Both the position numbers and the translations under genes were made by a program. The notes beneath the pieces were generated by a model. It saw nothing but the letters and a program-made list of their open reading frames with translations. It was not told where the DNA came from and made no database searches. Of a DNA stretch of 49,139 nt, positions 1 to 7,843 are shown one piece after another. Source of the DNA: an uncultured Thiodictyon sp. (GTDB lineage: Bacteria > Pseudomonadota > Gammaproteobacteria > Chromatiales > Chromatiaceae); assembly GCF_903946935.1 (NCBI RefSeq), contig NZ_CAJAXH010000217.1, forward strand, positions 1 to 49,139, read 5' to 3'. Each line of letters starts with the position of its first letter. Positions within the stretch are counted from its first letter, which is position 1.

Positions 1-1
1 A

Positions 2-124
2 TCCCGCGACACCGTCGCCGCCACCATCCAGCGCCTGGCACGCAACGTCCGCCTGGTGTTCGACTACCTGGGCATGACCGAAAATTCCCGCCGTCGGCGG
101 GGACGGCCAGCCACGGCGGGCTAG
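2..124 (+). CDS. C-terminal end of an unidentified protein (partial)
   Basis: An open frame enters from the left edge and stops at a TAG at 122-124, giving about 40 residues. The tail is Arg-rich (TENSRRRRGRPATAG) and preceded by an amphipathic stretch RLARNVRLVFDYLGM. I do not recognise the family. It ends just upstream of the hrcA promoter, so it is probably a separate transcription unit. No function can be assigned from so short a fragment. Confidence 0.45.
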   Translation, partial: SRDTVAATIQRLARNVRLVFDYLGMTENSRRRRGRPATAG

Positions 125-158
125 AACGGATTTGCCGTGGTCGCGGCCTCCCTGCGCC

Positions 159-187
159 TTGACAGTCCGGCGCCAAGCCCCTAGATT
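159..187 (+). promoter_or_regulatory. Sigma-70-type promoter of the hrcA operon
   Basis: TTGACA at 159-164 is a perfect -35 match and is followed after exactly 17 bp by TAGATT at 182-187 as the -10. The predicted start of transcription falls around 194, inside the CIRCE element, so a bound HrcA repressor would block initiation. Confidence 0.8.
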
Positions 188-193
188 GGCGGT

Positions 194-220
194 TTAGCAC
201 TCTCGGTGGGCGAGTGCTAA
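194..220 (+). promoter_or_regulatory. CIRCE operator (HrcA binding site)
   Basis: TTAGCACTC at 194-202 and GAGTGCTAA at 212-220 form a perfect 9-bp inverted repeat with a 9-bp spacer. This matches the CIRCE consensus exactly. CIRCE is the known operator of HrcA, encoded immediately downstream, so the operon is autoregulated. Its position over the predicted start site fits repression. Confidence 0.97.
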
Positions 221-289
221 CAGTGGCGGCGCCGGCCGATCAGCGACCGGCGCGTTACTCAACCACCAGAGAACTAGAGCAATTATCCA

Positions 290-1342
290 TTGGTATCCCA
301 GGCGAGACAGGTCGAAACCCCGGTGAGCGAGCGCGCCATGCACTTCCTCAAGGTGCTGGTGGAGCGCTATATCAAAGACGGTCAGCCGGTCGGCTCGCGG
401 ACCCTGTCGAAGGACGCGGGCCTGGATCTCAGCCCCGCGACCGTCCGCAATGTGATGGCGGACCTGGAGGACCTGGGGCTGGTCGTCTCCCCCCATACCT
501 CGGCCGGGCGGGTGCCGACGGCGGCCGGCTACCGGGTGTTCGTGGACTCGCTGCTGACGGTGCATCAGCCCTCGCCACAGGACCTGGAGGCCCTGCGGCA
601 GCGCTTCGCCGGTCCCATGGATGCCAAATCGCTGGTGGAGTCGACCTCGCGGCTGCTCTCAGGCATCACCCACCTGGCGGGGGTCGTGATGTTGCCGCGC
701 CATGAGCGCCATGCCTTTCGCCAGATCGAGCTGCTGCCCCTGTCGGGGGCGCGCGTCCTGGCGATTTTGATTACCAGCGAGGGTGAGGTCCACAACCGGA
801 TCATCACCACCGAGCGCAGTTTCACGCCCGCCCAATTGGAGGAGGCGACGAATTACCTCAACCGGGTATTCACCGGCCAGGACATCAAGGACGTGCGCAA
901 GCGCCTTCTGGAGGACTTGAAGGATACCCACCAGAATATGGACGCGCTCATGATGCGCGCCGTGACCCTGGCCCATGAGGTGGTGACGGCGGCCGAGGGG
1001 GCGGACGACTGCTTCATTGCCGGGCAGACCAATCTGATGGAGTTCGGGGAACTCGCCGGGATGGATCGTTTGAAGCAGTTGTTCGATGCCTTCAATCAGA
1101 AGCGCGAGATCCTGCATATCCTGGATCGCTGTATCGCCGCCGATGGTGTGCAGATCTTTATTGGCGACGAGTCCGGGTATGACCTGCTCGACGATTGCAG
1201 TCTGGTGACCACCGCCTATCGGGTGGACGACCAGGTGGTGGGGGTGCTCGGCGTCATCGGTCCCACCCGGATGGATTACCAGCGGGTGATACCGATCGTG
1301 GACGTCACCGCGCGGCTGCTCGCCGCCGCATTGCGGCAGTAG
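290..1342 (+). CDS. hrcA: Heat-inducible transcription repressor HrcA
   Basis: HrcA is the repressor that binds CIRCE and is kept active by GroE, so misfolded-protein load relieves repression. The N-terminal winged-helix part is recognisable by VERYIKDGQPVGSRTLS and by the segment SPATVRNVMADLEDLGLV, followed by PHTSAGRVPTAAGYRVFVD, which is typical of the family. The C-terminal part has the usual GAF-like dimerisation region ending in VDVTARLLAAALRQ. Length is about 350 residues, normal for the family. The start is uncertain: a TTG at 290 gives the longest product, a GTG at 323 begins at VSERAMHFL, and neither has a strong ribosome site. It is first in the hrcA-grpE-dnaK-dnaJ cluster and sits 70 bp after its own operator. 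Confidence 0.95.
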   Translation: MVSQARQVETPVSERAMHFLKVLVERYIKDGQPVGSRTLSKDAGLDLSPATVRNVMADLEDLGLVVSPHTSAGRVPTAAGYRVFVDSLLTVHQPSPQDLEALRQRFAGPMDAKSLVESTSRLLSGITHLAGVVMLPRHERHAFRQIELLPLSGARVLAILITSEGEVHNRIITTERSFTPAQLEEATNYLNRVFTGQDIKDVRKRLLEDLKDTHQNMDALMMRAVTLAHEVVTAAEGADDCFIAGQTNLMEFGELAGMDRLKQLFDAFNQKREILHILDRCIAADGVQIFIGDESGYDLLDDCSLVTTAYRVDDQVVGVLGVIGPTRMDYQRVIPIVDVTARLLAAALRQ

Positions 1343-1365
1343 CGATCGATTGGCCGGGGCCAGCG

Positions 1366-1385
1366 ACCGACCCGCGCGGGTCGGT
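1366..1385. other. 20-bp perfect palindrome between hrcA and grpE
   Basis: Two perfectly complementary 10-bp halves (ACCGACCCGC and GCGGGTCGGT) abut in the 121-bp gap after hrcA. In RNA this could form a GC-rich hairpin. No U-run follows, so it is more likely a processing or stability structure than an intrinsic terminator. Confidence 0.5.
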
Positions 1386-1463
1386 GCAGGCCCCGGGACC
1401 ATGCCGGGCCGGGGGCCGCTTTGCGGATCATCGGCGCGGCGATTTGCAGTTACGGAGGTCAAC

Positions 1464-2042
1464 ATGACACCAGAGTCTACGGACAAACAAACCCCAGATG
1501 TCGCCGCGGCGGCAGCGGATTCGGGCTCGTCGGCGGCGGAGTTAACGGCCATCGAGCAGCACGCGGCGACCCTGGCCGAACTCAATGCCGAACTGGAGGC
1601 GGCGCGTGCCAAGGCCGACGAGCATTGGGACCAACTGCTGCGGGCGCGGGCGGAGACCGAAAACCTGCGCCGTCGGCAGGCCGCGGAGTTGGAGAAGGCG
1701 CACAAATACGCGCTGGACAGTTTCGTGCGTGAGTTGCTCCAGGTCCACGACAGCCTGGAGCTGGGGGTGGCGGCCTCCTTGGACCCGGGCGCCGATCTCA
1801 CCAAGCTGCGCGAGGGCAACGAGCTGACCCTCAAGCTCTTGGGCGACGTGATGACCCGTTTCGGCGTGGCGCCGGTCGAGCCGGAGGGACTGCCCTTCAA
1901 TCCAGAATTTCACCAGGCCATGTCCGTGCAGCCGCGCGCCGACCTGGCACCCAATACGGTCACGGTCGTGCTGCAGAAGGGGTACACGCTTAACGGCCGA
2001 CTGGTGCGTCCGGCCCTGGTCATGGTGTCCGGCGCCGCCTGA
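1464..2042 (+). CDS. grpE: Nucleotide exchange factor GrpE
   Basis: GrpE releases ADP from DnaK and so drives substrate turnover in the DnaK-DnaJ chaperone cycle in the cytoplasm. The ATG at 1464 is chosen because GGAGG lies at 1454-1458 with a 5-nt spacer; the frame stays open further upstream but without a ribosome site. The product is about 192 residues, normal for GrpE. It has a variable acidic/Ala-rich N-terminus, a long coiled-coil helix (around HWDQLLRARAETENLRRR), and a beta-rich C-terminus with NPEFHQAMS and the ending NGRLVRPALVMVS, all family hallmarks. It lies between hrcA and dnaK in the standard heat-shock order. Confidence 0.97.
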   Translation: MTPESTDKQTPDVAAAAADSGSSAAELTAIEQHAATLAELNAELEAARAKADEHWDQLLRARAETENLRRRQAAELEKAHKYALDSFVRELLQVHDSLELGVAASLDPGADLTKLREGNELTLKLLGDVMTRFGVAPVEPEGLPFNPEFHQAMSVQPRADLAPNTVTVVLQKGYTLNGRLVRPALVMVSGAA

Positions 2043-2089
2043 GGCGGACCGACCCGGCACCCGCCACCGCGGCGCTATCAACAAACCGG

Positions 2090-2118
2090 CTTGAACGGCC
2101 GTCGCTTACCCCCCAACT
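2090..2118 (+). promoter_or_regulatory. Sigma-32-type heat-shock promoter upstream of dnaK
   Basis: CTTGAAC at 2090-2096 matches the sigma-32 -35 consensus (CTTGAAA) with one difference. After a 14-bp spacer, CCCCAACT at 2111-2118 matches the -10 form CCCCATNT well. Spacing and position, about 58 bp before the dnaK ATG, are right for RpoH control. This adds a second heat-shock input inside an operon that already has CIRCE at its head. Confidence 0.7.
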
Positions 2119-2175
2119 GAGGGGGCAATGCGGGACCGACATCCGCGAGATCATAGAGAATTCGGAGATAATTAA

Positions 2176-4116
2176 ATGGCAAAGATCATAGGCATCGACC
2201 TCGGCACCACCAACTCCTGCGTCGCCGTGATGGAGGGCGATACGGTCAAGGTCATCGAGAACGCCGAGGGCGACCGGACCACGCCGTCCATCGTCGCCTA
2301 TACGGGAGACGACGTGGTGGTGGGCCAGTCCGCCAAACGGCAGGCGGTGACCAACCCGCACAACACCCTGTACGCGATCAAGCGTCTGATCGGCCGCCGT
2401 TTTGAGGACAAGGTGGTGGCCAAGGACAAGGACATGGTGCCCTATAAGATCGTCAAGGCCGACAACGGCGACGCCTGGGTGGAGGTCAACGGCAAGAAGA
2501 TGGCGCCGCCGGAGATCTCGGCCAAGGTCCTGCAAAAGATGAAGAAGACCGCCGAGGACTACCTGGGCCACCCGGTTACCGAGGCGGTCATCACGGTGCC
2601 CGCCTACTTCAATGACTCCCAGCGACAGGCCACCAAGGACGCCGGACGCATCGCCGGGCTGGAGGTCAAGCGCATCATCAACGAGCCGACCGCCGCGGCC
2701 CTGGCCTACGGCATGGACAAGAAGCGCGGGGACCAGAAGATTGCCGTTTATGACCTGGGCGGCGGTACCTTCGACATCTCCATCATCGAGATTGCGGAGA
2801 TCGAGGGCGAGCACCAGTTCGAGGTCCTGTCCACCAACGGGGATACCTTCCTGGGTGGCGAAGACTTCGACATGCGCATCATCGATTTCCTGGTGGCCGA
2901 GTTCAAGAAGTCACAGGCGGTGGACCTGCGCAATGATCCGCTCGCCTTGCAGCGGCTCAAGGAGGCCGCGGAGAAGGCCAAGATCGAGCTGTCGAGCAGC
3001 CAGCAGACCGATATCAATCTGCCCTATATCACGGCCGACCAGACCGGTCCCAAGCATCTGAATGTCAAGCTCACCCGCGCCAAGCTCGAGTCCCTGGTCG
3101 AGGAGCTGGTGGATCGTACCATCGAGCCCTGCCGCATCGCGCTGAAGGACGCCGGTCTCACCGCCGGGCAGGTGGACGAGGTGATCCTGGTGGGCGGCCA
3201 GACCCGTATGCCCAAGGTGCAGGCCAAGGTCGAGGAGTTCTTCGGCAAGACGCCACGCCGTGACGTGAACCCGGACGAGGCGGTGGCCATCGGTGCCGCC
3301 ATCCAGGGCGGTGTGCTGGGCGGTCAGGTCAAGGACGTGCTGCTGCTGGACGTCACCCCGCTGTCGCTCGGCATCGAGACCCTGGGTGGGGTCATGACCA
3401 AGCTGATCGAGAAGAACACCACCATCCCGACCTCCGCCCAACAGGTCTTCTCCACGGCGGATGACCACCAGACCGCGGTCACTGTGCATGTGCTCCAGGG
3501 CGAGCGCGAGCGGGCGGTGGACAACAAGTCGCTGGGCCGGTTCGATCTGAGCGATATCCCGCTGGCCCCGCGCGGCGTGCCCCAGATCGAGGTCAAGTTC
3601 GACATCGACGCCAACGGCATCTTGAATGTCTCCGCCAAGGACAAGGCGACCGGTAAGCAGCAGTCCATCGTCATCAAGGCGTCTTCCGGGTTGTCGGACG
3701 CCGAGATCGCCAAGATGGTCAAGGACGCGGAGGCCCATGCCGAGGACGACAAGCGCTTCCACGAACTGGTTTCGGCCCGCAATCACGCCGACAGCATGAT
3801 CCACTCCTGCCGCAAGTCGATGGAGCAGCTCGGGGACAAGATGGAGGCCGGCGAGAAGTCCGGGATCGAGTCCGCCATCCGTGACCTGGAAGAGGCCATG
3901 AAGGGCGAGGACAAGGATCGCATCGAGTCCTTGACCAAGGCGTTGGGGGACTCCTCGGCCAAGATGGCCGAGCGTCTCTATGCCCAAGGCGCGGCGCCGG
4001 AGGGCGGTCAGGGCGGCCCGGGCGAGGGTACACCCCACGCCGAGCACGGGACCGGCGCCGGCAAGGACGACGTGGTCGATGCCGAGTTTGAAGAGGTCAA
4101 GGACGATAAGAAATAG
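2176..4116 (+). CDS. dnaK: Chaperone protein DnaK (Hsp70)
   Basis: DnaK is the ATP-dependent Hsp70 that binds exposed hydrophobic peptides, helped by DnaJ and GrpE. The product is 646 residues, the expected length. The ATPase domain begins with [17 protein letters not shown] (phosphate-binding loop 1), has [12 protein letters not shown] around residues 194-205 and the signature [14 protein letters not shown] near 335-350. The interdomain linker contains [16 protein letters not shown]. The lid is followed by a Gly-rich segment and the C-terminal [15 protein letters not shown], the conserved EEVKD tail. A GGAG lies about 9 nt before the ATG. A sigma-32-type promoter precedes it, and a strong hairpin separates it from dnaJ. 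Confidence 0.99.
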   Translation: MAKIIGIDLGTTNSCVAVMEGDTVKVIENAEGDRTTPSIVAYTGDDVVVGQSAKRQAVTNPHNTLYAIKRLIGRRFEDKVVAKDKDMVPYKIVKADNGDAWVEVNGKKMAPPEISAKVLQKMKKTAEDYLGHPVTEAVITVPAYFNDSQRQATKDAGRIAGLEVKRIINEPTAAALAYGMDKKRGDQKIAVYDLGGGTFDISIIEIAEIEGEHQFEVLSTNGDTFLGGEDFDMRIIDFLVAEFKKSQAVDLRNDPLALQRLKEAAEKAKIELSSSQQTDINLPYITADQTGPKHLNVKLTRAKLESLVEELVDRTIEPCRIALKDAGLTAGQVDEVILVGGQTRMPKVQAKVEEFFGKTPRRDVNPDEAVAIGAAIQGGVLGGQVKDVLLLDVTPLSLGIETLGGVMTKLIEKNTTIPTSAQQVFSTADDHQTAVTVHVLQGERERAVDNKSLGRFDLSDIPLAPRGVPQIEVKFDIDANGILNVSAKDKATGKQQSIVIKASSGLSDAEIAKMVKDAEAHAEDDKRFHELVSARNHADSMIHSCRKSMEQLGDKMEAGEKSGIESAIRDLEEAMKGEDKDRIESLTKALGDSSAKMAERLYAQGAAPEGGQGGPGEGTPHAEHGTGAGKDDVVDAEFEEVKDDKK

Positions 4117-4138
4117 TGTTCAGCGGGCAGTGGTCGGT

Positions 4139-4177
4139 CGACGAAAGGCGCGTGCCTGTGGAACGCGCCTTTCGTCG
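4139..4177 (+). other. Long hairpin between dnaK and dnaJ
   Basis: Left arm 4139-4152 and right arm 4164-4177 are complementary over 14 bp, with ACGAAAGGCGCG and CGCGCCTTTCGT as the core and an 11-nt loop. There is no U-tract after it. Such structures between dnaK and dnaJ are plausible attenuation or RNA-processing points that lower DnaJ relative to DnaK. That role is inference. Confidence 0.65.
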
Positions 4178-4241
4178 TTACCGTCATCTGCCCAGAGGGA
4201 TCGTTCACTGACGACTAGACACCGATCATCGACCACAGCCC

Positions 4242-5378
4242 ATGCCCAAACGCGACTATTACGAGATCCTGGGGATCGCACGCAACGCCAGCGAGGCCGA
4301 CGTCAAGAAGGCCTTCCGGCGGCTCGCCATGAAGTTCCACCCGGATCGCAACACCGGCGATGCCAGTGCCGAGGCCAAGTTCAAGGAGGTCAAGCTGGCC
4401 TACGACGTACTGTCCGACGCCAAAAAGCGCTCCGCCTATGACCAATTCGGCCATGCCGGCGTGGAGGCCGGGGCGGGGGGCTTCGGCGCCGGTCCCGGCG
4501 ACTTTGGCGGGGGGTCCTTTCAAGACATCTTCGGCGATGTCTTCGGCGATATCTTTGGCGGGCGCGGCGGCCGCCGCGGCGCCGGGCGCGGTTCAGACCT
4601 CCGCTATGACCTGAGTCTGACGTTGGAGGAGGCGGTCGCCGGCAAGGATGTCAAGATCCGTATTCCCACCCTGGTGGAGTGCCAGTTCTGCGGCGGCTCC
4701 GGCGCCAAGCCCGGGACCAAGCCGAAGACCTGTCCGACCTGTAGCGGCACCGGGCAGGTGCGGATGCAGCAAGGGTTCTTTTCCATTCAGCAGGCCTGCC
4801 CGCAGTGCCGCGGCAAGGGCAACATCATCGAGGAGAGCTGTCCACACTGTCGCGGGCGCGGCCGTTTGCAGGAGGAAAAGACCTTGTCGGTCAAGGTGCC
4901 ACCGGGGGTGGACACCGGCGATCGCATTCGCCTGGCCGGGGAGGGCGAGCGCGGTGAGACGGGCGGCATTCCGGGCGATCTCTATGTCCAGGTCCAGGTC
5001 CAGGAACACCCCATCTTCACCCGCGAGGGCAGCCACCTCTACTGCGAGGTCCCCATCGGTTTCGTCGTCGCCGCCCTCGGCGGGGAGATGGAGGTGCCTA
5101 CGCTGGATGGTAAGGTCAGTCTGCGGATCCCCGCAGGGACCCAGACCGGCAAGATGTTCCGCGTCCGCGGCAAGGGCGTGAAGCCGGTGCGTGAGAGCGT
5201 CAACGGCGATCTCATCTGTCGCGTCCTGGTCGAGACCCCGATCAATTTGACCGAGCGCCAAAAGGAACTGCTGCGCGAGTTCGACGGCCACCTGCAGGAG
5301 GGCGGCTCCCGGCACAGTCCGCAGGCCTCCACCTGGGTGGATGGGGTCAAGAGCTTCTTTGAGAAGATGGGTTTCTGA
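4242..5378 (+). CDS. dnaJ: Chaperone protein DnaJ (Hsp40)
   Basis: DnaJ delivers substrates to DnaK and stimulates its ATPase. All class I elements are present in 378 residues. The J-domain (1-70) has the HPD motif within [11 protein letters not shown] Gly/Phe-rich linker occupies about 75-118. Four zinc-binding repeats follow ([24 protein letters not shown] and CPHCRGRG). The C-terminal substrate-binding barrels end with [17 protein letters not shown]. The ribosome site before the ATG is weak, so translation may depend on the dnaK transcript. It is the last gene of the hrcA-grpE-dnaK-dnaJ operon. Confidence 0.99.
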   Translation: MPKRDYYEILGIARNASEADVKKAFRRLAMKFHPDRNTGDASAEAKFKEVKLAYDVLSDAKKRSAYDQFGHAGVEAGAGGFGAGPGDFGGGSFQDIFGDVFGDIFGGRGGRRGAGRGSDLRYDLSLTLEEAVAGKDVKIRIPTLVECQFCGGSGAKPGTKPKTCPTCSGTGQVRMQQGFFSIQQACPQCRGKGNIIEESCPHCRGRGRLQEEKTLSVKVPPGVDTGDRIRLAGEGERGETGGIPGDLYVQVQVQEHPIFTREGSHLYCEVPIGFVVAALGGEMEVPTLDGKVSLRIPAGTQTGKMFRVRGKGVKPVRESVNGDLICRVLVETPINLTERQKELLREFDGHLQEGGSRHSPQASTWVDGVKSFFEKMGF

Positions 5379-5381
5379 TCG

Positions 5382-5433
5382 TTTTTTTCGCCCGCTGGGC
5401 GAAAAAAACTCGTTCCCACGCTCCGCGTGGGAA
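5382..5433. other. Two hairpins after dnaJ
   Basis: 5382-5393 pairs with 5397-5408 (seven T plus CGCCC against GGGCG plus seven A, loop GCT). 5413-5433 forms a second stem (TTCCCACGC with GCGTGGGAA). Both are symmetric. The T-run lies on the 5' arm, so this is not a classical intrinsic terminator, though it is the likely 3' boundary of the operon. Confidence 0.5.
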
Positions 5434-5447
5434 TGCATCCGGGGCTC

Positions 5448-5665
5448 TTTTCTGGCTCCCACGCTCCAGCGTGGGAGCAAGTGCCGACGCTCCAGCGTCG
5501 CGAAATAAGGGCGATGACATCGCCCTGGGACTCGGCGGCGTTGGGCATCGTTCCGGCCACTCGCCCCAGAGACAAGCCAGATTTTACCGTTCTCTGCGTC
5601 TCGGCGCCTCTGCGTGAGGCATTATTGACTCACGCAGAGACGCGGAGGCGCAGAGGAAGATGAGA
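5448..5665. repeat. 218-bp dispersed repeat, copy 1
   Basis: This block recurs as a direct copy at 6583-6801 with roughly a dozen differences. It contains a short hairpin (CTCCCACGCTCCAGCGTGGGAG), then a large imperfect hairpin with 27-bp arms at 5592-5618 and 5629-5655 built on CTCTGCGTCTC-type sequence. In this copy only, a further perfect 14-bp inverted repeat (5546-5559 with 5677-5690, CATCGTTCCGGCCA) encloses the large hairpin, so 5546-5690 looks like a small non-autonomous palindromic element. Confidence 0.85.
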
Positions 5666-5712
5666 ATGGCGGCCGCTGGCCGGAACGATGACCAAGGCCG
5701 ACTAGGCTTTGC

Positions 5713-5733
5713 TGACACCGCTTCGCGGTGTCA
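5713..5733. other. Hairpin with TTCG loop
   Basis: TGACACCG at 5713-5720 pairs with CGGTGTCA at 5726-5733 around CTTCG. It sits about 70 bp beyond the stop codon of the minus-strand gene at 5802-6440, so it could stabilise that transcript's 3' end. No U-tract follows on either strand. Confidence 0.4.
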
Positions 5734-5801
5734 CCCATGTGTTAGCCGCTCTGCGGCTCATGGTCTTTTTTGCCAAGTGGAGCATTGGAAGCAAGTTGAA
5801 G

Positions 5802-6440
5802 CTATTTCTTTTCTTTAAGTTCTCCAACAACTCCTTTTAGAACCTTTTGTATTTCTCTTAATTTTGCTATTCTCTTGTCTGTTTCTGCTATTCTCTTGTC
5901 TGTTTCTGCTATTCTCTTGTCTGTTTCTGCTATTTCTTTTCTGTCTTCTGCTATTCTCTTGTCTGTTTCTGCTATTTCTTTCTCAAGCCGACTGTTTACA
6001 GCGTTTCCTCTTTCATCGGCTGTTGTTGCAGATGCCCTGTGTCGTTCCAACGCGGCGGCATAGCGTTCCGGAAAATATTTTCTTGTTTCCTGGATTGCGA
6101 AGTCTAAATTAACGACGGCCTTCCCTCTGAATCCTTGTGGATTATTGCCCATGGCCTTCATGGCAGTAATGAAGGAAAACGTTGCCTTTTTAGCGCCTTT
6201 GATCTTGGCTTGATCCGTGCCTGCTTCCTGCAATAGACTCCGGTAATAGGTCAATGCGGCCGACTGATCTGCGGGAGCCAGTTCTTTATACAAAGAAAGA
6301 CGCTCGAGTAGAGTGGCATTGTCGCCCGCTGCCACCTCCGCACGAGCGGGTTCTGCCGTGGCCGTGAGCGGCAAACCGTGCATCAGCAGCGACGCCGCCA
6401 GCACGATGCCCCCTGTCAGTTTGCGAGAGTTCTGCATCAT
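5802..6440 (-). CDS. Exported protein with IAETDKR heptad coiled coil
   Basis: The product is about 212 residues and I recognise no named family. The start ATG at 6440 (a second ATG follows directly) is preceded by GAGG and begins MMQNSRKL followed by a hydrophobic stretch GGIVLAASLLMHGLPLTATA, a typical Sec signal peptide. The frame remains open upstream but without support. The middle is globular and mostly helical. The last 55 residues are a charged coiled coil in which IAETDKR is repeated about five times with small variants, ending KLREIQKVLKGVVGELKEKK. Base composition is clearly lower in GC than its neighbours, and the gene sits between two copies of a 218-bp repeat. This suggests arrival as a unit. 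A periplasmic adaptor or structural role is possible but unproven. Confidence 0.7.
   Translation of the reverse strand: MMQNSRKLTGGIVLAASLLMHGLPLTATAEPARAEVAAGDNATLLERLSLYKELAPADQSAALTYYRSLLQEAGTDQAKIKGAKKATFSFITAMKAMGNNPQGFRGKAVVNLDFAIQETRKYFPERYAAALERHRASATTADERGNAVNSRLEKEIAETDKRIAEDRKEIAETDKRIAETDKRIAETDKRIAKLREIQKVLKGVVGELKEKK
5866..5970. repeat. 21-bp tandem repeat encoding the heptads
   Basis: Five consecutive 21-bp units: three identical ones from 5866, a diverged one at 5929-5949, then another identical one at 5950-5970. Each unit encodes one heptad on the minus strand. Copy number can change in frame, so coiled-coil length could vary between strains. Confidence 0.85.
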
Positions 6441-6582
6441 CGAATCGTTCCTCGTGATCGTTGAGTGGTTGCCCGGTCGCTTGGAAAATGGCCTGACTCG
6501 TGCCGTCACCGGGCGACTACGGCTTTCCGTCTGTTGCGCGGCACGGCGTGAGATTTATGGTCCCGCCGATCGCATGAGGTCT

Positions 6583-6801
6583 TTTTCTGGCTCCCACGCT
6601 CCAGCGTGGGAGCAAGCGACGACGCTCCAGCGTCGCGAAACTCAGGGCGATGACATCGCCCTGGGACTAGGCGGCGTTGGTTATCGTTCCGGCTACTCGC
6701 CCCATAGACAAGCCAGATTTTACCGTTCTCTGCGTCTCGGCGCCTCTGCGTGAGACATTATTGACTCACGCAGAGACGCGCAGGCGCAGAGGAAGATGAG
6801 A
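6583..6801. repeat. 218-bp dispersed repeat, copy 2
   Basis: Direct copy of 5448-5665 with about 94% identity by eye. It contains the same short hairpin and the same large imperfect hairpin, but lacks the outer 14-bp inverted repeat found around copy 1. It begins about 142 bp upstream of the start codon of the minus-strand coiled-coil gene. Confidence 0.85.
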
Positions 6802-6818
6802 TCGGTGCTCGGCGATTC

Positions 6819-6906
6819 ACCCGATGGGTGAGCTGGACACTCGACACATCGCATTGTCTTTCTTGGCGAGCGTTGCGCCTTGGCGTGAGCAATTGCCGTA
6901 TTTAAG
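6819..6906. repeat. Right-half remnant of the MITE-like element
   Basis: These 88 bp align without gaps to 24541-24628, the right half of the element inserted in the dsbD-type gene (about three quarters identical overall, the terminal 45 bp almost identical, sharing CTTGGCGTGAGCAATT). No left end is present, and the 218-bp repeat copy 2 lies where it should be. This is probably a truncated older copy. Confidence 0.7.
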
Positions 6907-6979
6907 ATCGTCGCTGTTGGCGGCCAACGTCATGCCAATTGGCGACCGAAGTCAGTTGAGGGGGGCGGCCGCAGGCTCA

Positions 6980-7372
6980 TCAGGTGGCCATCAGTGCGTC
7001 GCGTACCCGCTCCAGCCGTCCTTTGACCTCGGCGGCGAGCAGCGCGACCTCCGGTTTATCCACCAGTTTCAGGACCGCCTCAGGGTCCATGAAGGCGACG
7101 GTGATGGCGCCGTCCGCCTCTGTGCGAACGACCACGTTACAGGGCAGAAGCAGCCCGATGTCGGGATCGGCCTCCAGTGCCCGATGGGCTAGCGGCGGAT
7201 TGCAGGCACCGAGGATGCGGTAGGGTCGCTGCTCGATCCCCAGTTTGGCCTTGAGTGTGGCCTGTACGTCGATGTCAGTCAGGACACCAAAACCTTCGCC
7301 CTTCAGCGCCTCGGTCACCTGGGTGACGGCCTGGTCGAAGGGGCCCTTGAGTGTCGTGGAAAATCCGTACAT
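6980..7372 (-). CDS. DUF302 domain protein
   Basis: The product is 130 residues starting [20 protein letters not shown], with the ATG at 7372 preceded by a good GAGGAG site about 9 nt upstream; longer open frame upstream is unsupported. The pattern [23 protein letters not shown], then [15 protein letters not shown] and [11 protein letters not shown], is the DUF302 fold, a small alpha/beta domain found alone in many proteobacteria. Its biochemical role is unknown; some members lie near metal, thiol or sulfur metabolism genes. It has no signal peptide. It is divergent from the small periplasmic gene at 7844. Confidence 0.85.
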   Translation of the reverse strand: MYGFSTTLKGPFDQAVTQVTEALKGEGFGVLTDIDVQATLKAKLGIEQRPYRILGACNPPLAHRALEADPDIGLLLPCNVVVRTEADGAITVAFMDPEAVLKLVDKPEVALLAAEVKGRLERVRDALMAT

Positions 7373-7843
7373 TACATCTTGCTCCTCGGGTTCTTGGGAG
7401 ATGGGCGCACCGCCCACCGGGTGCTGCGTCCGGTGGCGATCCAGTCCTGCTTCATTGCAGCCATCGCCGGCGATTTCAAGCCGCCAAGACGGGAGGCAGG
7501 ATCGTATGCCATCGACGCCAATACCATTGCGTTTATGATTTGCGCCATGCGGGAATCTTGCATTGCCGCCGGGCATCCCAAGATGAAGACGCAAACCCCA
7601 GCAGACCAGAGGTCTGAACAATCGGTCTGAACGAGCGGTCTGAACGAACGGTCTGAACAAAGGGCGCCGCGATCCATCGCAGGCCTCCCGATGAGGACAC
7701 CGACACGCCAGTGTTGCTCGTCCCGCGCCCCGATGGCGGTAAGCCACGGGGGTTCCAAATCGACCGCGATGACGCGGCCCAGGGTCGGGCATCGGCGGTA
7801 CTCCGGGGGCGAGAGCGCCCCCTATCCACACCGAGAATCGATC
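7373..7843. other. Intergenic region between divergent genes
   Basis: No convincing gene. Short open frames here have no ribosome site and cross the tandem repeat at 7611-7662. The region must hold the promoters of the DUF302 gene (minus) and the small periplasmic gene (plus), but I could not identify clear -35/-10 pairs. Confidence 0.4.
7611..7662. repeat. Four-copy 13-bp tandem repeat
   Basis: GGTCTGAAC recurs at 7611, 7624, 7637 and 7650, a strict 13-bp period, with short variable tails (AATC, GAGC, GAAC, AAAG). On the minus strand the core reads GTTCAGACC. The spacing is too short for CRISPR. It could be iterated protein-binding sites or a simple slippage repeat. Confidence 0.85.

Noticed and set aside
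2911-4047. Long open frame on the minus strand opposite dnaK
   Set aside because: It is the antisense of a highly conserved gene, Leu/Gly/His-rich in the way such GC-rich shadows are, without a ribosome site.
5382-5408. Intrinsic terminator after dnaJ
   Set aside because: The T-run is on the 5' arm and the A-run on the 3' arm, so no U-tract follows the stem on either strand.
6583-6753. Open frame through the 218-bp repeat copy 2
   Set aside because: The same frame in copy 1 differs in length and sense; the sequence is a hairpin repeat.
7611-7662. Possible CRISPR array
   Set aside because: The period is 13 bp with no spacer-sized unique sequence and no cas genes anywhere in the window.
7372-7758. 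128-residue frame upstream of the DUF302 gene on the minus strand
   Set aside because: It reads through the 13-bp repeat and has no coding pattern or ribosome site.
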